Of a DNA stretch of 28,604 nt, positions 24,319-28,604 are shown in pieces. The DNA is taken from positions 1 through 28,604 of the forward strand of contig UQNI01000016.1 in the NCBI GenBank assembly GCA_900542375.1, written 5' to 3'. Source of the DNA: an uncultured Oscillospiraceae bacterium (GTDB lineage: Bacteria > Bacillota > Clostridia > Oscillospirales > Acutalibacteraceae). How positions within the stretch are numbered: position 1 is the stretch's first letter; each line of letters begins with the position of its first letter. The translations under genes and the position numbers were made by a program. Under the pieces are notes generated by a model, which was given only the letters and a program-made list of their open reading frames with translations, ran no database searches and was not told the origin of the DNA.

Positions 24319-24959
24319 ACATCTTTAGCTGCCTTTTTTAGATCTGCAATCATTTGTTTCGGGCAAGATGCTCGGAATACACTGGTCCCTGCCACACAAA
24401 TGTCTACGCCTGCTTTGGCGCTGGAAGCAATGGTATCAACTCCAATTCCTCCGTCCACCTGAACCAATAGATGAGGCGCTTTTTGTTTTAATTGTCCTAC
24501 CTTCGGCATCATGTCAGCCATATACTTTTGACCGCCAAACCCAGGCTCTACTGTCATTACCAACACCATATACAGCTTGTCCAAATACGGAAATACCGTT
24601 TCTACAGATGTATTCGGTTTGACTGCCAGTGCCGGCTTGGCACCACAAGCTACAATTTTTTCTATGGTTCCTGTTACATCTTCTTCCGCTTCTACATGGA
24701 ATGAAATAATGTCTGCACCGGCCTTACAAAAGTCCTCAATATATCGTTTGGGATTCTGTATCATCAAATGAACATCAAACGGTAAATCTGAATATGGTTT
24801 TACAGCTTTTATCACCGGAGCTCCAAAGGTGATATTGGGTACAAATAAACCGTCCATTACATCTAGGTGAATCCAGTCTGCGCCGGCTTGTGTAATCATT
24901 TGAATTTGCTCGCCCAATCTGGAAAAATCTGATGCCAGTATTGACGGTGCAATTAACAT
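24315..24959 (-). CDS. rpe: Ribulose-phosphate 3-epimerase
   Basis: A 214-residue TIM barrel that interconverts ribulose 5-phosphate and xylulose 5-phosphate in the pentose phosphate pathway. It shows APSILASDF, HLDVMDGLFVPNITFG (metal His and catalytic Asp), FDVHLMI (second metal His), MTVEPGFGGQKYM and VQVDGGIG (second catalytic Asp). The start has GGAGGG upstream. It is convergent with the mecA-like gene with overlapping stop codons and no terminator between. Upstream (24985-25062) are two hairpins. Confidence 0.95.
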   Translation of the reverse strand: MLIAPSILASDFSRLGEQIQMITQAGADWIHLDVMDGLFVPNITFGAPVIKAVKPYSDLPFDVHLMIQNPKRYIEDFCKAGADIISFHVEAEEDVTGTIEKIVACGAKPALAVKPNTSVETVFPYLDKLYMVLVMTVEPGFGGQKYMADMMPKVGQLKQKAPHLLVQVDGGIGVDTIASSAKAGVDICVAGTSVFRASCPKQMIADLKKAAKDV

Positions 24960-25028
24960 GTTTCATCCCTCCAAAGTTATTGTATTATTATTTTACTCTA
25001 AATTATTGATTTTTTCAAGAAAATCAAT

Positions 25029-25061
25029 AGGCCTGCCGCAAAAACAAATTGCAGCAGGCCT
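25029..25061 (-). terminator. Hairpin after the small membrane protein gene
   Basis: An 11-bp stem (25051-25061 with 25029-25039) with an 11-base loop; a T-G wobble makes it complete only on the minus strand. The following sequence ATTGATTTTCTT is a broken T-tract. It probably ends the gene at 25134-25499 before rpe. Confidence 0.6.
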
Positions 25062-25133
25062 TATCTATTTAAAGGGGTTTTTCTCAGCCCCGTAGTCCAG
25101 TTTATGCATTACCAAACAAACGGGTTCTTTTTA

Positions 25134-25499
25134 TTATGCACAACGTTTCATTTCTACTGTTTCCTGTTGTCTCAAAACGCTGACTTGTTTTTTTATTCTC
25201 GCTTCTTCCTTTACAATTGCCTGTGTGTGCTGTTTCTGTTCTTGCAATGATTTTACTTTGCGTATCGCAAATACTTTTTCACGATGTAAATAAAACAAAC
25301 TGCACACTGCCATAATCATCTGTGACGCTGTTTGCAGCAATTGTAATATCCATGAACCACCGCCCGCTGTAATGGACATAATAGACATGGCTGCACAAAG
25401 CAAACATAAATACCATGATAAAAATGTCTTTGGACGATATTTTACTAACAATCCCACTGTAAATACCAGCAGAATACTTCCTACAATTTCTTGAAACAT
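25134..25499 (-). CDS. Small membrane protein of unknown function
   Basis: 121 residues with about three hydrophobic segments (near 4-18, 25-43 and 48-68). A basic and Gln/Lys-rich helical tail (about 72-121), probably cytoplasmic and possibly coiled, follows. I do not recognise the family. The ATG at 25499 is preceded by AGAGGAG and is preferred to 25541, which has no site and would add 14 charged residues before the first membrane segment. It stands alone between rpe and the divergent GNAT gene. Confidence 0.7.
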   Translation of the reverse strand: MFQEIVGSILLVFTVGLLVKYRPKTFLSWYLCLLCAAMSIMSITAGGGSWILQLLQTASQMIMAVCSLFYLHREKVFAIRKVKSLQEQKQHTQAIVKEEARIKKQVSVLRQQETVEMKRCA

Positions 25500-25610
25500 A
25501 TATAATCTCCTCTTCTCTTTCAACCTTCCGAAATCGAACATACGTTTGATTTAGTTTTATTTTATCACAGTGATTGCAAAATTACAAGTAAAACATTTCA
25601 TATTACATAA

Positions 25611-25639
25611 AAGTTGTCCTATTTATGGGACAGCTTTTT
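25611..25639 (+). terminator. Terminator-like hairpin upstream of the GNAT gene
   Basis: AAGTTGTCC (25611-25619) pairs with GGACAGCTT (25628-25636) with one U-G pair that exists only in plus-strand RNA, followed by TTTTT. No plus-strand gene lies before it, so it may end an unseen short transcript. Confidence 0.6.
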
Positions 25640-25682
25640 AACAATACAAATTCAAATATTTCTGGTATGATAAGAATGAATC

Positions 25683-25711
25683 TTGTACTATATCAGCACT
25701 TATGATAAAAT
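25683..25711 (+). promoter_or_regulatory. Putative GNAT gene promoter
   Basis: -35 TTGTAC (25683-25688), 17-base spacer, -10 TAAAAT (25706-25711). The -35 is weak. It lies downstream of the hairpin at 25611. Confidence 0.35.
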
Positions 25712-25740
25712 AAAAGTATACTAAAAAAGGGGAATATATT

Positions 25741-26145
25741 ATGACAATCACCTATAAAGATACAAAAGAATTTAACGCGCAAGAATTGCAAGATCTGTTT
25801 TTGTCTGTTCATTGGTCATCCGGATATCACCCTGAAAAACTGGTGATTGCCATGCAAAATTACAGTACCGTTTACAGTGCTTGGGACGGTGAGAAACTGG
25901 TAGGTTTGATTAGCGTTATGGACGATGGAATTATGACCGCTTACATTCACTATTTATTGGTAGACCCCGATTATCAATATAACGGTATTGGAAAAGAATT
26001 GATAGAACGTGTACTGAAAACATATCAATCCTATCTGCGTATCTCTTTGATTGCCAATGGCAATAATGTAGGATTTTATGAAAACTGTGAATTTAAGATA
26101 GACAAAAAGGGAATTCCTATGCATATTACCTCTTTGCTAAAATAA
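25741..26145 (+). CDS. GNAT family N-acetyltransferase
   Basis: A 134-residue single GNAT domain. The acetyl-CoA motif A is visible as YLLVDPDYQYNGIGKELIERVL (given here in part: LLVDPDYQYNGIGKEL, residues 74-89), followed by ISLIANGNNVGFYENCEF, the usual motif B. These enzymes transfer an acetyl group from acetyl-CoA to an amine; the substrate is unknown. The start has AAAAGGGGAA upstream. It is a single-gene unit ended by an unusually long hairpin. Confidence 0.88.
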   Translation: MTITYKDTKEFNAQELQDLFLSVHWSSGYHPEKLVIAMQNYSTVYSAWDGEKLVGLISVMDDGIMTAYIHYLLVDPDYQYNGIGKELIERVLKTYQSYLRISLIANGNNVGFYENCEFKIDKKGIPMHITSLLK

Positions 26146-26168
26146 TTTGATAAAAATCAATGCAAGTA

Positions 26169-26226
26169 AATATAGATAAAACAGCCATTTGCAGATATCA
26201 ATGCAAATGGCTGTTTTATCTATATT
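26169..26226. terminator. Very long perfect hairpin after the GNAT gene
   Basis: A perfect 25-bp stem (26169-26193 with 26202-26226) and 8-base loop, with AAAACAGCC and GGCTGTTTT in the arms. It acts as a terminator for the GNAT gene and could work in both directions. It is much longer than a usual intrinsic terminator. Confidence 0.85.
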
Positions 26227-26377
26227 CCAATCATAATGGACAGCAAATCAAGAAACGCTAACATTACAGTTGCTTCATTCCATTCTGATTTGGATATAAG
26301 GAAACGAAATTCCGTTTGCTATGAACAATAGCAATAACGTAACATTATTCTAGAACATTCTCCGGCATAAAAGAAAT

Positions 26378-26410
26378 AAAAAAGCATTCCCGTCCTACGG
26401 AAATGCTTTT
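26378..26410 (-). terminator. Terminator of the G5/3D protein gene
   Basis: On the minus strand AAAAGCATTTCCG pairs with CGGGAATGCTTTT (one wobble) around a 5-base loop, followed by more T. It begins 10 bases past the stop codon at 26421. Confidence 0.88.
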
Positions 26411-26420
26411 AACAGCTATA

Positions 26421-27680
26421 TTATGCCAAAATATAAACGTTCATTTGACGACGGCCAAAGTTGACACATTCTCCTAGTGTATTATAATACAAGTCAACCA
26501 AAACACGACCTGACATCAACGCACCACCGGTATCAGAAGCAATTGCATAACCATATACAACGCTACCGTCCGGAGAGGCAATATATAATTTTGTACCATA
26601 TGGAATTACGTTAGGGTTAACTGCCACGCGACCTACAGCAGCAGGTGCGCCTGTAGCGGTAATTCCACCGCCGGTGTATGCGGTACATTCACCGGTAATC
26701 ACACGTGCAACGTTTAACACGTTACCATTTGCGTCAACAATTGTATTACCTGAAATAGTTGCACCTGTTTGGGCAGACGCACTTGCAGTAGACACAGAAG
26801 TTACTGCTGCAGGTTTTGTTTTTGTGCCTACCAATTGTACTTCCGCTACAGGCGCAGTTTCTGAGAGAACTGCTACATCTGTTGACTCTACCAATTGACC
26901 ATTTACAAACTTACATTCCTTCACAGCAGTTTTTGTTCCGTTTACACCAGCTGTTTGAACCTGTGTTTCACCTTTATAAAGGTCTGCTGTTTCGATTACT
27001 TCTGTTTCAAAAGGAACATCCTCTGTTACAGTTTGTGTTGCGTAAGTAACACGATTTACGGTAATTTCCATACCATCTGTAACCGGCTCTGCTTCTGCTA
27101 CGCTCAAAGTATCCTCTTCACCCAATGTGATATTCGCTGCCGATAATACATTGGCTACTGTTCCTTCCGGAACATCAACAATTTGGGTTGCCCCATTATC
27201 ATGCACTGTTACTTTATGATATCTTGTAACAACTAGGTCCGTGTTATTTGTTAACTCACCGTTGATATCTACGTTTACAGCATCGTTATCATCTAAAACA
27301 ACACCTGCTTCAGCAATCACGTCAGACACTTTGTCGCCGTAGTGTGCACTTACAGTTTTCTCTGCACCATCAGCCTCAACAGTTGCATCCATTTCACGTC
27401 TGATTTTAATTACAACACCATTGGTGTCATCTCTTTCAACAATATCATTTGAACCAACTTGAATATTGGCTTTCTCTAATAATTCTTCTGTATTTGTTGT
27501 GGTTAGATTTACACGATAAGATACACCGTTATCTAAAATGGTGGCTTTTCCTGTTGTAGCCATTACTGTTACAACAGAACCAACACCAATCACTGTAGCC
27601 AATGCAAAGGCACTGACACGTTTTACCGGTGTATTTACCAATTTTAAAAACTTATGCTCTTTTTTCTCTGTGTTTTTCAT
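26421..27680 (-). CDS. G5 and 3D domain cell-wall protein (YabE/Rpf-like)
   Basis: 419 residues. A signal or N-terminal membrane segment (about 22-42) is followed by two or three DUF348-type repeats (about 45-205), a G5 domain (about 208-285) that probably binds cell-wall glycans, a Thr/Ala/Ser linker, and a C-terminal 3D domain (about 330-418). The 3D domain has ECTAYTGGG, VAVNPNVIPYGTKLYI and ASDTGGALMSGRVLVDLYY with the conserved aspartates of the MltA-like barrel. Likely a peptidoglycan-cleaving (lytic transglycosylase-like) enzyme in wall remodelling or spore outgrowth. The start has GGAGAG upstream. It is preceded by a perfect consensus promoter. Confidence 0.92.
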   Translation of the reverse strand: MKNTEKKEHKFLKLVNTPVKRVSAFALATVIGVGSVVTVMATTGKATILDNGVSYRVNLTTTNTEELLEKANIQVGSNDIVERDDTNGVVIKIRREMDATVEADGAEKTVSAHYGDKVSDVIAEAGVVLDDNDAVNVDINGELTNNTDLVVTRYHKVTVHDNGATQIVDVPEGTVANVLSAANITLGEEDTLSVAEAEPVTDGMEITVNRVTYATQTVTEDVPFETEVIETADLYKGETQVQTAGVNGTKTAVKECKFVNGQLVESTDVAVLSETAPVAEVQLVGTKTKPAAVTSVSTASASAQTGATISGNTIVDANGNVLNVARVITGECTAYTGGGITATGAPAAVGRVAVNPNVIPYGTKLYIASPDGSVVYGYAIASDTGGALMSGRVLVDLYYNTLGECVNFGRRQMNVYILA

Positions 27681-27702
27681 ACTTGCTCTCCTTCATGCTT
27701 AC

Positions 27703-27749
27703 GACAGTATGGAAAAGAAATTACATTTTGTTAAGATGCATATACTGCC
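27703..27749 (-). promoter_or_regulatory. Leader hairpin before the G5/3D gene
   Basis: On the minus strand GGCAGTAT (27749-27742) and ATACTGTC (27710-27703) can pair, with one G-U, around a 31-base loop, between the promoter and the ribosome binding site. Regulatory role unproven. Confidence 0.35.
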
Positions 27750-27779
27750 GCTTGTTTTCGGATTACTTCGATGTTTGCT

Positions 27780-27808
27780 ATTATATTCACTGTTTTTCCA
27801 TATGTCAA
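27780..27808 (-). promoter_or_regulatory. Perfect consensus sigma-A promoter of the G5/3D gene
   Basis: On the minus strand: -35 TTGACA (27808-27803), 17-base spacer, -10 TATAAT (27785-27780), both exact consensus. Transcription should start about 90 bases before the ATG at 27680. Confidence 0.9.
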
Positions 27809-27835
27809 ATAAAAAATGAACTTGATTTTATATAA

Positions 27836-28604
27836 TATGCACAAACACAATTTCCATAAAATTGAAATTACGACTTTTTAACTTAACTTTCTACCATTAA
27901 TTTACATTTATGTTAATAAATCCTCTTTGTTTTATGTGCAGATTGCAAGAAAACATAAGTTACAAACTTGTTACATATATTACATGAGTGTTTTATTTTC
28001 GTCATTTATACAAATAGTTATGAAACTTAAAATTTCCTTATATTGGAAATAATTGTTTAAAACCGCTTCTCTGCTAGTTTGATAAGCGTTTTTATAAATA
28101 ATATTTTTACAATTTTTTACATATAAAACATGTATTTACCTTGAAAAGTAAAACTAATATTTTTCATTTTGATAAAAAATTTTATGTAAACTGGGATTGG
28201 ATATATCTTTACTGTTATTTTTAACTTTAAACCTTATCCTGTCTCCCCACTTTAAAAAATTTATATTTTTTTGCCTTATATTTGACTCATATAAGGGGTT
28301 GCATGGGCTTTAAAAGATTACAAATTGTAACTTTTTCATTATAACCAGATACATTATCTTGTACCAAAAAAGTTGTGATTGTATTCCAGAGTTCAAGTAA
28401 AATTTAGGTAAATAAAATATATTTAAACAAATTATTTCCTATTTTCTATTGTAAAAACACCCAACAAATTTATCTTATTGAGAAAACTTTTCTTTTTCAT
28501 TATATATAATAAATTAATACTATGTTTGAAAACATAAAAATATAAAATTCTACATTATTATAAATGAAAGTAAAGCCCAAATATTTTCCATAAATAAAAT
28601 TCCT
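27836..28604. other. AT-rich gene-free region
   Basis: About 770 bases with very high AT content and stops in all frames. I find no convincing gene, riboswitch or RNA gene. The only clear structure is a perfect 8-bp inverted repeat CCTTATAT/ATATAAGG (28274-28281/28289-28296) with a 7-base spacer. A weak plus-strand hairpin (about 28060-28095) followed by T is also visible. It could hold promoters of a gene beyond the right edge. Confidence 0.6.

Noticed and set aside
25070..25095. GGGGCTGAGA...CCCC on the minus strand, resembling the thiamine riboswitch CUGAGA element
   Set aside because: The partner elements of the TPP aptamer (ACCUGAUCUGG and the closing stem) are missing, and it lies downstream of a small membrane protein gene rather than before a thiamine gene.
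28059..28096. Plus-strand hairpin with T-run in the right-hand gene-free region
   Set aside because: The stem has a mismatch and a 15-base loop; no gene precedes it, so a terminator call is not supported.
28293..28350. Short plus-strand ORF (13 codons) after AAGGGG near 28300
   Set aside because: Very short, site spacing too tight, no downstream gene in the window to support a leader-peptide role.
1..28604. Search by eye for CRISPR arrays, tRNA genes, insertion sequences, prophage or attachment sites
   Set aside because: No regularly spaced repeats, no GGTTCGAATCC-type T-loops, no transposase or integrase genes were seen.

Overview
The window is AT-rich Firmicute chromosome. An rRNA operon begins at the left edge. 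The canonical rimP-nusA-rnpM-ylxQ-infB-rbfA-nrnA-truB-ribF operon, spoVT, an M-box controlled mgtA, many AGGAGG-type ribosome binding sites and TTG starts point to an anaerobic, spore-forming member of the Clostridia. I cannot name the genus from the sequence alone. Almost all genes except smr, mgtA, the mecA-like gene and the GNAT gene lie on the minus strand.

Left part (1-5770): the first ~54 bases of a 16S rRNA gene (minus), preceded by three tandem sigma-A promoters; a folB-like gene whose expected active-site tyrosine is a cysteine; a 390-residue protein of unknown function; and a small Smr protein (plus). The Smr gene runs directly into a Mg2+ control region. This has a good promoter, an M-box riboswitch and an intrinsic terminator. 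After that come a 31-codon leader ORF ending in Pro-stop, overlapping alternative hairpins, and finally the P-type Mg2+ ATPase gene mgtA. The nested leader is the most interesting regulatory unit here.

Centre (5763-13910): the transcription/translation operon, in transcription order rimP, nusA, rnpM (ylxR), ylxQ, infB, rbfA, nrnA, truB, ribF. It is tightly packed with overlapping genes. A consensus-like promoter and a strong hairpin precede rimP, a terminator-like hairpin lies between infB and rbfA, and a bidirectional terminator is shared with mgtA. Upstream lies spoVT with a sigma-G-like promoter flanked by inverted repeats.

Right part (14800-28604): accessory and cell-envelope genes. These are an SDR oxidoreductase; a two-gene unit of a secreted, wall-anchored metallophosphoesterase with two near-identical 70-residue repeats and a YibE/F membrane protein; a membrane-anchored HNH protein beside membrane-anchored RmuC; a lipoprotein; a divergent MecA-like adaptor converging on rpe; a small membrane protein; a GNAT acetyltransferase; and a G5/3D-domain cell-wall protein with a perfect consensus promoter. 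The last ~770 bases are very AT-rich and I see no gene in them. No tRNA, CRISPR array, insertion sequence or prophage was recognised.
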